64,000 bases of DNA, taken from positions 1-64,000 of the forward strand of contig CAJBEZ010000009.1 in the NCBI GenBank assembly GCA_903952205.1, read 5' to 3'. Positions 27,776 through 37,658 of the stretch are shown in pieces. The number at the start of each line of letters is the position of its first letter. Positions within the stretch are counted from its first letter, which is position 1. Both the position numbers and the translations under genes were made by a program. This DNA comes from an uncultured Desulfomonile sp. Lineage in GTDB: Bacteria; Desulfobacterota; Desulfomonilia; Desulfomonilales; Desulfomonilaceae. Under the pieces are notes generated by a model that saw nothing but the letters and a program-made list of their open reading frames with translations, was not told where the DNA came from and ran no database searches.

Positions 27776-30742
27776 ATGACACACAGAATAGATGTTTGTT
27801 TGAAGCAAGTGATGACGGACCCTGCCGGCAGGCGTATTGCAGCCAGAATCGAGTCGGATCTCGGATTCAAACTAGATGAACTCAGGGTCGCTGACAGCTT
27901 TATAATCGACATGGACCTTGAACGATCGGAACTGGAACTTCTGGCTAAAGAAGTCTTTGTTGATCCGGTGATTCAGGAAGCAGCTATCGATGAACCCTTA
28001 AACCTTCCGTTTGACTGGATTGTTGAAGTCGGATACCGGCCGGGCGTCACAGACAATGTAGGTCGCACCGCCAGAGAAGCGGTTGAACGAACCCTGAACA
28101 TAAGTAAAAGATCCGGAGGCGGTGTATACAGTCGAAAAATCTATTTCTTCAGGTGTCAACTCGAACGAGATCAGATTTCGGCGATAGCCAGGGACATCTT
28201 GGCCAATGATCTCATCCAGACTTCCCAGGTTTTTTCGCCGACGGACCATCGCTACTCAATCGTAGCTCCGGTCATAACCTCCAGGGCTGAAATCAAAGTC
28301 AATGAAATCGATCTGGACCAATCTGATAAGGAATTGTTGCGCATAAGTCAGAGCGGAGTGCTGGCGCTCAATATCGAAGAAATGAAGGCGATTCAGGCAT
28401 TTTTTAGAGACGATTCCTATATTGAGCGGAGGAAAAAATATCGACTGTCCCAAAAGATCACTGACTGCGAACTGGAAGTGCTTGCCCAAACCTGGTCTGA
28501 ACACTGCAAGCACAAGATTTTTAATGCGATTATCGACTACGAAGAAGACGGCGCAAAATCTCAGATTAATAGTCTGTTCAAATCCTACGTTCAGAGATCG
28601 ACTGAAGATATTCGAAAGAAGCTCGGGCAACATGACTATTGCCTCTCGGTGTTCAAGGATAACGCCGGAGTAATAAAGTTTGATGACGACTGGAACCTTG
28701 TCATCAAAGTTGAGACCCATAATTCGCCGTCCGCTTTGGACCCTTACGGTGGCGCTCTTACTGGAATAGTCGGGGTAAACCGTGACCCCTTTGGCACTGG
28801 TCTCGGATGTCGCCTGATTTTCAATACGGATGTGTTCTGTTTTGCGCCGCCAGACTACAGTGGGTCTATACCACCTCGTCTTCTCCATCCAAAGAGAGTC
28901 TTCGAGGGGGTTAGAGAAGGAGTCGAACATGGAGGCAACAAAAGTGGCATACCGACGGTGAATGGAGCGGTGGTCTTTGACGAACGCTACCTTGGGAAAC
29001 CTTTGGTATATTGTGGCACCGGCGGACTGATGCCGGCGAAGATTAATGGAAAACCGGCGCACATCAAAAAAGCGAATCCGGGCGACCGTATTGTCATGAC
29101 TGGTGGCCGAATCGGCAAAGATGGCATTCATGGGGCCACTTTCTCATCCGAAGAGTTGCACGAAGGTTCACCTGCCACGGCCGTTCAGATTGGGGACCCA
29201 ATAACTCAGAAACGGATGACGGATTTTCTTCTTGTCGCAAGAGACAGAGGACTCTACAGTTCTATCACTGACAACGGCGCCGGTGGCTTGTCTTCGTCCG
29301 TAGGTGAAATGGCCCAGGAATCGGGTGGAGCTAGACTACTTCTCGACAGGGCCCCATTAAAATATCCGGGATTGCAGCCTTGGGAAATCCTTCTGTCTGA
29401 GGCTCAGGAGAGAATGACAGTGGCTGTGCCTCCGGAGAAACTGGGGGAATTCCTGAATCTCGCCGAAAAGTTGGACGTTGAGGCCACGGATCTCGGGGAA
29501 TTCAGTGATGACGGCTCATTTACCGTGCTGTGGAAAGACTCAACCGTGGTTCTTCTCCCACTGGATTTCCTGCACAATGGCGTTCCCCAGATGCGTCTCA
29601 AAGCCACCTGGAAAGCCCCGTCGCTAAATGAGCCTGTATTCGAATGTCCCTCAAACCTGAATCACGAATTGCTTGGGCTAATGTCGCGCTGGAACATCTG
29701 TTCCAAGGAACGGTTGATCCGGCAATACGACCATGAGGTTCAGGCCGGCTCCGTAGTCAAACCTCTTGTGGGCGTTGATAATGACGGTCCCTCTGACGCC
29801 GCTGTACAGCGACCCATGCTTGACAGGTATGTTGGAGTGGCTATTGGTTGTGGAATTGCCCCCAGGTATTCCGATATTGACACTTACTGGATGATGGCCG
29901 CGGTAATTGACGAGGCTGTAAGAAATATCGTCTCCGTAGGGGCGAATCCAGATCACATGGCGGGTCTTGACAATTTCTGCTGGTGTGACCCCGTCAAATC
30001 AGAAAAGACCCCTGATGGTGAATATAAACTGGCTCAGCTCGTCCGTGCCAATAAGGCGCTGTACGATTTCTGCGTCGCCTATCAAGTGCCTTGCATTTCC
30101 GGTAAAGACAGCATGAAGAACGACTATTCGATCGGCGGGTCTAAGATTTCTATTCCTCCGACGGTTCTTTTTACCGCAGTGGGTGTAGTCCCGGATGTCA
30201 GACAAGCTGTGACTGCCGACTTCAAAAAACCCGGAGACCTTATATACGTGCTTGGTGTCACCAGGGATGAAATCGGGGCGTCGGAATATCTGGCATCGAA
30301 AGGTTTCATCGGATCCAACGTGCCGAAAGTATTGGACCCTGAAAAGGCCATAAAGTCATACAGGGCGCTATATCAGGCAGTTCGCACGGGGCTGGCGCAA
30401 TCAATTCACGACCTTTCGGATGGTGGACTTGGCGTGGCCCTGGCCGAAAGTTCATTCTCCGGAGGCTTGGGCGCAAGAATTGACCTGGGAAAATTGTCGT
30501 ATCATGGGGTTGAACGTGATGACTTCGTTCTCTTTTCCGAGACGCCGTGTCGTTTCCTGGTCAGCGTAAAGCCTGCTAATGGAGAATTCTTCGAAAAATG
30601 CATGGAGGGCTTTGAATTGTCCCGGATTGGCGAAACCAGTTCTGATTTCAGTTTGTTGGTTAAAGGACTGAGCGGATCGACTATTGTCGACATTGATGTA
30701 CGGGAACTAAAAAAAGCCTGGCAGGCTCCACTTGGAACTTGA
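27776..30742 (+). CDS. purL: Phosphoribosylformylglycinamidine synthase, PurS-PurL fusion
   Basis: This enzyme performs the fourth step of purine synthesis, converting FGAR to FGAM with ATP and ammonia. Residues 1-about 175 contain two PurS-like units (KQVMTDPAGRRI and RPGVTDNVGRTAREAVE). The PurL body follows with WSEHCKHKIF, THNSPSALDPYGGALTG, DNGAGGLSSSVGEMA, SDAAVQRP and SIHDLSDGGLGVALAE. At 988 residues it lacks the C-terminal glutaminase domain of the 1300-residue proteobacterial enzyme, so a separate PurQ must supply ammonia; none is in this window. It follows the acyl-CoA synthetase by 44 bases. Confidence 0.94.
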   Translation: MTHRIDVCLKQVMTDPAGRRIAARIESDLGFKLDELRVADSFIIDMDLERSELELLAKEVFVDPVIQEAAIDEPLNLPFDWIVEVGYRPGVTDNVGRTAREAVERTLNISKRSGGGVYSRKIYFFRCQLERDQISAIARDILANDLIQTSQVFSPTDHRYSIVAPVITSRAEIKVNEIDLDQSDKELLRISQSGVLALNIEEMKAIQAFFRDDSYIERRKKYRLSQKITDCELEVLAQTWSEHCKHKIFNAIIDYEEDGAKSQINSLFKSYVQRSTEDIRKKLGQHDYCLSVFKDNAGVIKFDDDWNLVIKVETHNSPSALDPYGGALTGIVGVNRDPFGTGLGCRLIFNTDVFCFAPPDYSGSIPPRLLHPKRVFEGVREGVEHGGNKSGIPTVNGAVVFDERYLGKPLVYCGTGGLMPAKINGKPAHIKKANPGDRIVMTGGRIGKDGIHGATFSSEELHEGSPATAVQIGDPITQKRMTDFLLVARDRGLYSSITDNGAGGLSSSVGEMAQESGGARLLLDRAPLKYPGLQPWEILLSEAQERMTVAVPPEKLGEFLNLAEKLDVEATDLGEFSDDGSFTVLWKDSTVVLLPLDFLHNGVPQMRLKATWKAPSLNEPVFECPSNLNHELLGLMSRWNICSKERLIRQYDHEVQAGSVVKPLVGVDNDGPSDAAVQRPMLDRYVGVAIGCGIAPRYSDIDTYWMMAAVIDEAVRNIVSVGANPDHMAGLDNFCWCDPVKSEKTPDGEYKLAQLVRANKALYDFCVAYQVPCISGKDSMKNDYSIGGSKISIPPTVLFTAVGVVPDVRQAVTADFKKPGDLIYVLGVTRDEIGASEYLASKGFIGSNVPKVLDPEKAIKSYRALYQAVRTGLAQSIHDLSDGGLGVALAESSFSGGLGARIDLGKLSYHGVERDDFVLFSETPCRFLVSVKPANGEFFEKCMEGFELSRIGETSSDFSLLVKGLSGSTIVDIDVRELKKAWQAPLGT

Positions 30743-30823
30743 CGACTCGGCAATCTTTTACCCAAAGGTTCGAGAGATCTATGATCCATTCTGAGCAATT
30801 AATCAAAAATGAAGGAAATGGTC

Positions 30824-33325
30824 ATGAAGGCTCTTAGAGAAGCGTTTTCTAGACCAAGTATTCTCTCCAAACTCCTCGTCTCGTTTGTGGTCCTTTCAGC
30901 CGTGCCGCTAATTGTACTTGCTTACCTGGCAAACAGAAACCTCCACGAGACCGGGGTAGAAGCTCTCTTGAATATTGAAGAGATGGGGCATATCAACTTG
31001 AGCCTCATCGAACAACTGCGTAAAAGGGTTATTCAGGACACTGTTGAGGCATTGGACGCAAAATCTACGGAAGCCATCGAGGTGAGAACTGTTGATTTGG
31101 CGAATGCTATAGCCGCTTTCTTGTATGAAAGGGACAATGACGCAAGAACCCTGGCAACAATCCTGCCATCCGACAACGACTATTTAAGTTTTTTCCAATG
31201 TCACTACCGAACGGTAATAGAACCTCCGTCGACTATTGAAGAGATTAGAACCGAAAAAAAATCTTCAACAATTGTCGTTTCCGGTAATCCTGAAAATGGT
31301 CAGTCCTGGAGAAATCTCTCCCCTTATGATTTTAAGAAAAAGAGCATCCCTATTTATCGAGAGATAAGTTTTGTGGATCTCGAAGGTAACGAAAAAATAA
31401 AAATCACATCTCACGGCGCGTCAAAAGATCTCAGAAATATTTCATCCAAAAGAAATACGTACTGTCAGGCTGAGGACTATTTTCAACACCTGGGGTCACT
31501 ACGTGACAACGAGATTTACGTTTCGAGGGTCATCGGAGAACATGTTCCAGGCTGGCTTCAGGCTTCTGACGGTAAAGTAACTGTGGATCCCGCCAGCGCT
31601 TACGCAGGTAAAGAGAACCTAGCCGGGAAAAAGTTCGAAGGAATTATCCGTTGGGCAATCCCTATTGTGGAAAGAGGCAAACGAATAGGATACTGCACTC
31701 TTGCGCTGGATCATGAACACATTATGCAGTTTACTGATCATCTCGTTCCCACGGAAGAACGTTTCTCCAACATTTCAGATGCGGGAGAAGGGAATTACGC
31801 ATGGTTGTGGGACAGCGAAGACCGATGCATATCCCATCCAAGAGATTTTTTTATCATGGGTTTCGACGGTAACACCGGGCGAGAGGTTCCAGGTTGGATT
31901 AGTGAAACCACTTACAGTGAGTATCTCGCTTCCGGCAAATTTTTGGAGGAATTCGTTCGGGAGTTACCGAGTTTCAGAGAATTCACACAAAAAAAGAAGG
32001 GCGCAAAAGATCAAACAAGAATAGGAAGAATAGCTCTCGACTGTAAGACATTGGACATGGCCCCCCAGTGCCAGGGATGGCACGATGGAACAGATGACGG
32101 TGGTTCAGGATCTTTCGTGATACTTTGGAGTGGTCTCTGGAAATTGACCAGTTATGCCGCAGTCCCCTACTTTACCGGCCAATATTCTAAAACCAAGAGA
32201 GGTTTTGGATATGTCACTTTTGGCGCCAATGTTGATGACTTCCACAAAGCCGCCAATGACACTAAACTATACATTCAGAAGACCCTTGAAGAACAAAAAG
32301 ATAGTATCGAGAAGGTGAATTTAAAAACAGGCTCCACCATCAGGGAAAGGGAAGCCGACAACAGGAACCTGCTGTTGGCTATAGGGCTGGTTTCGATAAT
32401 GGCTGTGGTAGGCGCTTCGATTATCATCAGTTATGGGATTACAAAACCCATCAAGAACCTGACCGCCGGGGCATTGGCTATGCGACGGGGAGAACTTAAC
32501 CAAAGAATAAATGTCCAAAGCAGGGATGAAATCGGGGAGTTAGCCACCTCTTTTAATGAAATGGCGAGCACTGTAGCAGAACTCGATCACATGAAATCGG
32601 AGTTTGTCACGATTGCTTCTCACGAACTCAGGACACCAATCCATTCCATCCTACTAAGTGTAACCGGAATACTTGGGGGTTATTCAGGTGAAATCAATGA
32701 CGAAGTTAGAGAAGACCTGGAAACCGTCAGGCTTGAAATAGATAGGTTGATGAGACTGGTGAACGACCTGCTTGACTTGTCCAGAATTGAGGCCAGAAAG
32801 ATTCAACTTCAAATAACTCCAGCGACTATTAGCGCCATAGTAAGTCAAGCGGTGGAGCGAATATCGGAATTGGCTGCAACCCATGATCATTCTTTAGAAA
32901 ATCGACTAGAAGCTGAACAAACCATTGTAAATGTGGATGTTGACCGCATAGTGCAGGTTTTGATAAATCTCCTGGGGAATTCCATAAAATATAACCCTGA
33001 CGGAGGTAAAATCATTATTGATGGATCAGCTTATGATAACGTTTTCTCAATATTAATAATAGACAATGGTTACGGAATTCCTGATTGGGCTCAGAAAAAG
33101 GTATTTGACAAGTTTTTCCAGGCTGACACATACATGTCACAAAAAGTCGGCGGCACCGGCCTGGGCTTGAGTATCAGCAAGCACATCATTGAGGAGCATG
33201 GGGGCTCCATTCAATGTGTGAGTCCTGCCCCCAAAAACAATTATCCTGACCTTCTTTTGAATTTTGAACGAAAAGGCGCCGTCTTTACTTTAACAGTCCC
33301 TATAAACCAAAAATCTTTAGGTTAA
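30824..33325 (+). CDS. Sensor histidine kinase with large periplasmic domain
   Basis: The protein has a first helix (about residues 15-37), an extracytoplasmic region of roughly 470 residues, a second helix (LLLAIGLVSIMAVVGASIII), a HAMP domain (KPIKNLTAGALAMRRGELN and DEIGELATSFNEMA), the phosphoacceptor SHELRTP and an ATPase domain with GNSIKYNPDGG, DNGYGIP and GGTGLGLSISKHI. The sensor part holds several cysteines and is probably Cache-like, but the ligand is unknown. The ATG at 30824 with AAGGAA is preferred; 30809 is possible. The response regulator gene starts six bases after its stop. Confidence 0.9.
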   Translation: MKALREAFSRPSILSKLLVSFVVLSAVPLIVLAYLANRNLHETGVEALLNIEEMGHINLSLIEQLRKRVIQDTVEALDAKSTEAIEVRTVDLANAIAAFLYERDNDARTLATILPSDNDYLSFFQCHYRTVIEPPSTIEEIRTEKKSSTIVVSGNPENGQSWRNLSPYDFKKKSIPIYREISFVDLEGNEKIKITSHGASKDLRNISSKRNTYCQAEDYFQHLGSLRDNEIYVSRVIGEHVPGWLQASDGKVTVDPASAYAGKENLAGKKFEGIIRWAIPIVERGKRIGYCTLALDHEHIMQFTDHLVPTEERFSNISDAGEGNYAWLWDSEDRCISHPRDFFIMGFDGNTGREVPGWISETTYSEYLASGKFLEEFVRELPSFREFTQKKKGAKDQTRIGRIALDCKTLDMAPQCQGWHDGTDDGGSGSFVILWSGLWKLTSYAAVPYFTGQYSKTKRGFGYVTFGANVDDFHKAANDTKLYIQKTLEEQKDSIEKVNLKTGSTIREREADNRNLLLAIGLVSIMAVVGASIIISYGITKPIKNLTAGALAMRRGELNQRINVQSRDEIGELATSFNEMASTVAELDHMKSEFVTIASHELRTPIHSILLSVTGILGGYSGEINDEVREDLETVRLEIDRLMRLVNDLLDLSRIEARKIQLQITPATISAIVSQAVERISELAATHDHSLENRLEAEQTIVNVDVDRIVQVLINLLGNSIKYNPDGGKIIIDGSAYDNVFSILIIDNGYGIPDWAQKKVFDKFFQADTYMSQKVGGTGLGLSISKHIIEEHGGSIQCVSPAPKNNYPDLLLNFERKGAVFTLTVPINQKSLG

Positions 33326-33331
33326 CTGACT

Positions 33332-33700
33332 ATGAAAATTAATAAAATACTTGTTGTCGATGACGAGGATAACATCAGTTCTTATCTCAGCCGTAAATTG
33401 AGTAAACTCGGATACGAGGTTTTTGTGGCCAGTGACGGCGAAACGGCAATCGACATAACTTTTTCAAGATTACCGGATATTGTGTTGTTGGACGTGAAAC
33501 TTCCCAAGATGAATGGTTATGAAGTATGCCATAAAATAAAATCCAACGACCAGACTCGCTTGACTCCGGTTATCATGCTTTCGGCAAAGACTCAAGGTAA
33601 CGAGATTCAACAGGGTTTGGATGCCGGTTGTGATCTTTATCTGACTAAGCCCATAGGATTTCCTGATATATTGCAACATATCAGGTCCTTTGAGAAATAG
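33332..33700 (+). CDS. Single-domain response regulator (receiver only)
   Basis: The 122-residue protein is a bare receiver: acidic pair VVDDEDN near the N-terminus, phospho-acceptor Asp 54 in DIVLLDVKLPKMNGYEV, VIMLSAK for the conserved Ser/Thr position and YLTKPIG for the lysine. It has no output domain, so it signals through protein contact or passes phosphate onward. It is almost certainly the partner of the kinase six bases upstream. Confidence 0.92.
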   Translation: MKINKILVVDDEDNISSYLSRKLSKLGYEVFVASDGETAIDITFSRLPDIVLLDVKLPKMNGYEVCHKIKSNDQTRLTPVIMLSAKTQGNEIQQGLDAGCDLYLTKPIGFPDILQHIRSFEK

Positions 33701-33843
33701 TTCTTTTCTCCCCTTTGTGGAAGCCTTCTCTTTCCATGTTTACGCAGGAGACACCCACAGATGGTAACAAAATTTAGCGCTCACATAGCTGCCGATTTTT
33801 TTATGACGCCGATCTTGTTGGTTCAAGTTACAGGACCTGACTG

Positions 33844-35526
33844 ATGTCAAAAGATATTCAACACTATGATGAAGATGAACGACGTCGTCTCCAGGAGTAC
33901 ATCTTTGGACTGGAAGACGCCAACGAGAAGATTGAGGCGCTTGCCAACGAACACGAGGCCTTAAAAAATTCGTTGGAGTTGTTCCTGGCAGTTCTGGGGG
34001 GAACTATTCAGGGGATCGCATTGATCCGGGACGAAAGATTTCTATGGCTTAACCAGGGATTCATAGACATCTTGGGATGGGATTTTGAGGAGTTATGCGG
34101 GGCTGGAGTGGAAATAGTTTTTAGTGACCCACAGGAGTTTCAAAGAGTCAAGGAGCAAATAGGCACCGCATTCCGCACTCAAGGGCAAATAAACATTCAA
34201 TATGATTTTCCCCATAAAGACGGTCACCGAGTCCCGTGTTTGTTGACCGGTCGTCCGGTGGACGCTAATGACAGATCCAAGGGAATGGTATTCTCTCTGA
34301 CCGATTTTACGGAGCAGGAAAGAATCAATCGAGAACTCAAGCTGGAAATTGAAAAACGGATTCGGGCCCAGGAAGAGTCGGCAATGGCTAGAGAAGAAGC
34401 AGAGAAGGCCAACATGGCCAAGAGCGACTTCCTGGCTAAGATGAGTCACGAATTGAGGACTCCGCTGAACGCGATTGAGGGAATTGCCCAATTGATAAGA
34501 GACAGAGTCGATGATCCACAATCAATCGAGTTGATCGAACATCTGGAGCAAGCCTCAAGGCACCTTGTGGCTTTGATAGGAGATATACTCGACTTCTCAA
34601 AAATAGAATCGGGCAAGATGGAACTTGAGTATGTGAGATTCGATTTGTGGAAGTTATTTGACGAAGTGTTTTCCACGTTGGGCTACAGGGCTAAGGATCG
34701 AGATATTTGTCTCAAGTTGAATCTTGATCCCAGGACAGCTCGTTACAGATTTGGAGATCCGGTAAGACTCAAACAGATAGTATTCAACTTGCTTGGTAAC
34801 AGTCTCAAATTTTTGGATAGAGGCAATATTACTGTCGATGTCAGGCCATTGGGGGCTCATCAAAACCAGGAAGACATTCTTGAAATTGTGGTAACCGACA
34901 CTGGTCCGGGTATCCCCGCCGAGGCATTGAAGAAAATCTTCGGTAAATTTGAACAGGGAACCGAGGGTGTTAGGAAAGGGGGCACAGGTCTAGGGTTGGC
35001 AATTACCAACGAATTGACCAAACTGATGGGCGGAAATATTCAAGTCTCAAGTAATATAGGTAGAGGTACTGTTTTCACCGTGCACGTGAAACTGGACGAA
35101 GCGCCGGCAGCTATAGAGGAACAACCTGAACTTGTTGTAGAACCGGTGAGAAACCGCCGGGCTCTCATTGCAGATGACGTACCGGTCAATCGCATGGTTC
35201 TGAGACTGCTGCTCAAGAAAAACGGTTGGGATGTAGTGGAGGCTCAGAACGGTTTGGAAGTATTGCAAATTCTACAAGGAGACGTCAATTTTGACGTGAT
35301 CTTAATGGACATAAGTATGCCGGTCATGGATGGTGAAATGGCCAACCAGAAGATCAAAGAGTCCGTCTCTCCCATCAAAGAGATACCGGTCCTAGCGTTA
35401 ACAGCCCATGCTTTTTCTTCAGACAGAGAAAGGTTCCTCAAAGGTGGTATGCAAGGCTACGTTTCAAAACCTGTTAGACCTGTGGATTTATGGGGGGAAC
35501 TAAATCGGGTCCTCAAGATAAGGTAG
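33844..35526 (+). CDS. Soluble hybrid histidine kinase (PAS-HisKA-HATPase-REC)
   Basis: No membrane helix is seen. A short N-terminal coiled coil is followed by a PAS domain (residues about 45-160), a linker helix, HisKA with MSHELRTPLNAIEG (His near residue 203), the ATPase domain (GNSLKFLD, DTGPGIP, GGTGLGLAITNEL) and a C-terminal receiver with ALIADDVPVNR, DVILMDISMPVMDG and YVSKPV. It senses a cytoplasmic signal, possibly heme- or redox-linked through PAS, and can phosphorylate its own receiver. AGGA lies before the ATG. A relic of another receiver lies just downstream. Confidence 0.92.
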   Translation: MSKDIQHYDEDERRRLQEYIFGLEDANEKIEALANEHEALKNSLELFLAVLGGTIQGIALIRDERFLWLNQGFIDILGWDFEELCGAGVEIVFSDPQEFQRVKEQIGTAFRTQGQINIQYDFPHKDGHRVPCLLTGRPVDANDRSKGMVFSLTDFTEQERINRELKLEIEKRIRAQEESAMAREEAEKANMAKSDFLAKMSHELRTPLNAIEGIAQLIRDRVDDPQSIELIEHLEQASRHLVALIGDILDFSKIESGKMELEYVRFDLWKLFDEVFSTLGYRAKDRDICLKLNLDPRTARYRFGDPVRLKQIVFNLLGNSLKFLDRGNITVDVRPLGAHQNQEDILEIVVTDTGPGIPAEALKKIFGKFEQGTEGVRKGGTGLGLAITNELTKLMGGNIQVSSNIGRGTVFTVHVKLDEAPAAIEEQPELVVEPVRNRRALIADDVPVNRMVLRLLLKKNGWDVVEAQNGLEVLQILQGDVNFDVILMDISMPVMDGEMANQKIKESVSPIKEIPVLALTAHAFSSDRERFLKGGMQGYVSKPVRPVDLWGELNRVLKIR

Positions 35527-35581
35527 CCAGCAGACAGGGATTGAAATCTTGAAATCAAACCAGATCGAGCTGATACAGTGA

Positions 35582-35638
35582 GACCTCGGAATACCCGGCG
35601 TTAACGGAATTCAGGCGGCCAACGGTATGTCAGGATAA
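35582..35638 (+). pseudogene. Relic of a receiver domain
   Basis: Directly after the hybrid kinase, one frame reads DLGIPGVNGIQAANG and ends at a TAA. This resembles the phosphorylation-site segment of receivers (D-x-x-M-P-G-x-N-G-I-x-A-A). It is preceded in frame by a stop and no other receiver motifs remain. The match is short, so a chance origin is possible. Confidence 0.35.
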
Positions 35639-36352
35639 TTTCCGGGTTCGATAGCTTTTTTGGCCCAACAACTCCGCAGCGGGGGCGTCGGCATAGACAA
35701 TTGCGCTATCACTATTCACCCTGCCCGCGGGAATGGACTCATCGCCCAGTGTCAAACGCAAGAGCATTTCTGATTTTTCGCTGCCCGTCACCAGCCATAG
35801 AATTCTACGGGAACGATTGATGATCGGATATGTGAGCGTCATTCTTCTCCTCTGTTGATAAAGTCCTGTCAGCGCAACATCCCCACCGGTAATGTCTAGG
35901 ACCGGGTCACCCGGAATCAGTGACGCCGTGTGCCCATCAGTCCCAAGACCGAGGTGGACAAGGTCAATGACAGGCGGAGACCCGGCTACCTGACATAACG
36001 TGTTTTCGTATTGAATGGCGGCGGAGAAAAGGTCTTGACCCTCAACCGGCATTGCGTAAACATGTTTATGGACTAATAGGACCTTATCCAAAATGGTTTC
36101 TCGCAGAAGCTCAATATTTCGGTCAGGATGTCCATGCGGGGCCACTCTCTCGTCTACCTGGACAAAATGCGTTTTATTCCACGGCATATCTTCATTAACT
36201 AGCTCATTCAACATAGGTTTGGGTGTGCTTCCTCCGCTCACAGCCATAATGAAACGCCCTCGTTCGGCGCAAGCCACCCTCGCCTCCTCAGCGATCATCC
36301 CGGCGGCGCTTACCGCCAGTGAATTGATATCGTCAAAAACCCTGATCTCCAT
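35630..36352 (-). CDS. pgl: 6-phosphogluconolactonase
   Basis: The enzyme hydrolyses 6-phosphogluconolactone in the oxidative pentose phosphate pathway. The 240-residue DevB/Pgl-type protein has AVSGGSTPKPMLNEL, HFVQVDERVAPHGHPDRN, LGLGTDGHTASLIPG and VTGSEKSEML, which are family marks. The start ATG gives a normal N-terminus. It follows gnd by 216 bases in the same direction, in line with a pgi-gnd-pgl group. zwf is absent from the window. Confidence 0.93.
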   Translation of the reverse strand: MEIRVFDDINSLAVSAAGMIAEEARVACAERGRFIMAVSGGSTPKPMLNELVNEDMPWNKTHFVQVDERVAPHGHPDRNIELLRETILDKVLLVHKHVYAMPVEGQDLFSAAIQYENTLCQVAGSPPVIDLVHLGLGTDGHTASLIPGDPVLDITGGDVALTGLYQQRRRMTLTYPIINRSRRILWLVTGSEKSEMLLRLTLGDESIPAGRVNSDSAIVYADAPAAELLGQKSYRTRKLS

Positions 36353-36568
36353 ACTTTATGTCCATTCCGTCTAATACCATTTCGCTTACGAATAAGTCAC
36401 ATTTCGCCATGACGGTGGGCCTGAACGAAGATTTGACGGCCTCGCGTCGCTCGCAGTGAAGGGCCACCAACATGGCGGGTTTGCATAGTTACCGGTTCAA
36501 ACGCGAATCGGTATAACGCATGCTACATCAATGGTTACTCCTGACGAGAATCTCGTCCGGCGCCCTTT

Positions 36569-37588
36569 TCATTTGGCATATTTCTCTTGATGTCCACCAA
36601 ACTCGAATCGCATGGCTGATATCAACTTATCTGCAAACTCCGCTCCTGCACGAGAGTTGAACCTCTCGAACAGCGCCGCGGTGAGAACTGGGGCCGGGAC
36701 ATCCTCGTCAATTGCGGCCTTGATTGTCCAGCGTCCTTCACCCGAATCTGAAACCCTGCCACCGAATCCGACAAGATCCGGGTCATTTAGCAGTGCCTTA
36801 GCTGTCAAATCGAGAAGCCAGGAAGAAATGACGCTGCCGCGCCTCCAGACTTCCGCTATGTCTCTCAAATCCAGTTCATATTGATATTCCTCTGGATTGC
36901 GAAGTGGTGTTGTCTCTGCGTCTACCGCCCGTTCAAGCCTGCCAGCGTTTGCGTGTCGCAAAATGTTGAAACCCTCAGCATAGGCCTGCATGAGTCCGTA
37001 TTCAATGCCGTTGTGAACCATCTTCACAAAATGGCCCGCCCCATGAGAACCGCAATACAAATACCCGAGTTCCGCGGTCCCGGCCATCTTCTCACGCCCA
37101 GGGAGACGGGGCGCAGCGTCAATACCCGGAGCGAGGGCGCTAAAAATGGGATCGAGGCGCCCAACAGTAGCTTCCTCACCCCCGATCATCAGGCAGTAAC
37201 CCCTTTCCAAACCCCATACCCCACCACTTGTGCCGCAATCGACAAAATGGATCCCCATCGGTTTCAGTTCTTTGGCTCTTCGAATATCATCAACATAATA
37301 TGAATTGCCACCGTCTACGATTATGTCTCCCTTTTCAAGATATGCGCAAAGATTGTTCAGTGTTTCATCCACTACAGCAGCCGGAATCATCAACCATATC
37401 AAGCGAGGCGGGATCAGAGTAGAAACGAACTCGTTCAGTGATGAAGCAGCAACAGCGCCGGTCTCCTTCGCAAAAGCATCCCTAGTTTTTAAGGTGGTAG
37501 CGTATCCAATGACCTCATGCCCCGTTTTGATTAAACGTCTGGCCATGTTTCCACCCATCCTGCCCAGACCGATCATCCCCAGTTGCAT
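36569..37588 (-). CDS. gnd: 6-phosphogluconate dehydrogenase, short (YqeC/GndA-like) type
   Basis: The enzyme oxidatively decarboxylates 6-phosphogluconate to ribulose 5-phosphate. The Rossmann start is MIGLGRMGGNMARRL, followed by VDGGNSYYVDD, the substrate-binding DCGTSGGVWGLERGYCLMIGG (written here in parts as DCGTSGGVWGLE and RGYCLMIGG) and the catalytic HGAGHFVKMVHNGIEYG. At 339 residues it is the short form found in many Gram-positives and anaerobes, and not the 470-residue E. coli form. Short forms often prefer NAD. It lies 70 bases downstream of pgi. Confidence 0.93.
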   Translation of the reverse strand: MQLGMIGLGRMGGNMARRLIKTGHEVIGYATTLKTRDAFAKETGAVAASSLNEFVSTLIPPRLIWLMIPAAVVDETLNNLCAYLEKGDIIVDGGNSYYVDDIRRAKELKPMGIHFVDCGTSGGVWGLERGYCLMIGGEEATVGRLDPIFSALAPGIDAAPRLPGREKMAGTAELGYLYCGSHGAGHFVKMVHNGIEYGLMQAYAEGFNILRHANAGRLERAVDAETTPLRNPEEYQYELDLRDIAEVWRRGSVISSWLLDLTAKALLNDPDLVGFGGRVSDSGEGRWTIKAAIDEDVPAPVLTAALFERFNSRAGAEFADKLISAMRFEFGGHQEKYAK

Positions 37589-37658
37589 GTTTAATTCCTT
37601 TCAGCCGATCATCGATGATCCGATGGCCCACCGGGTAAAACTCAGTTCATGAAAAAAG

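Noticed and set aside
36543-36557. Palindromic GACGAG-AAT-CTCGTC just after gnd
   Set aside because: The loop is only three bases and no U-run follows on the minus strand; left uncalled as a terminator.
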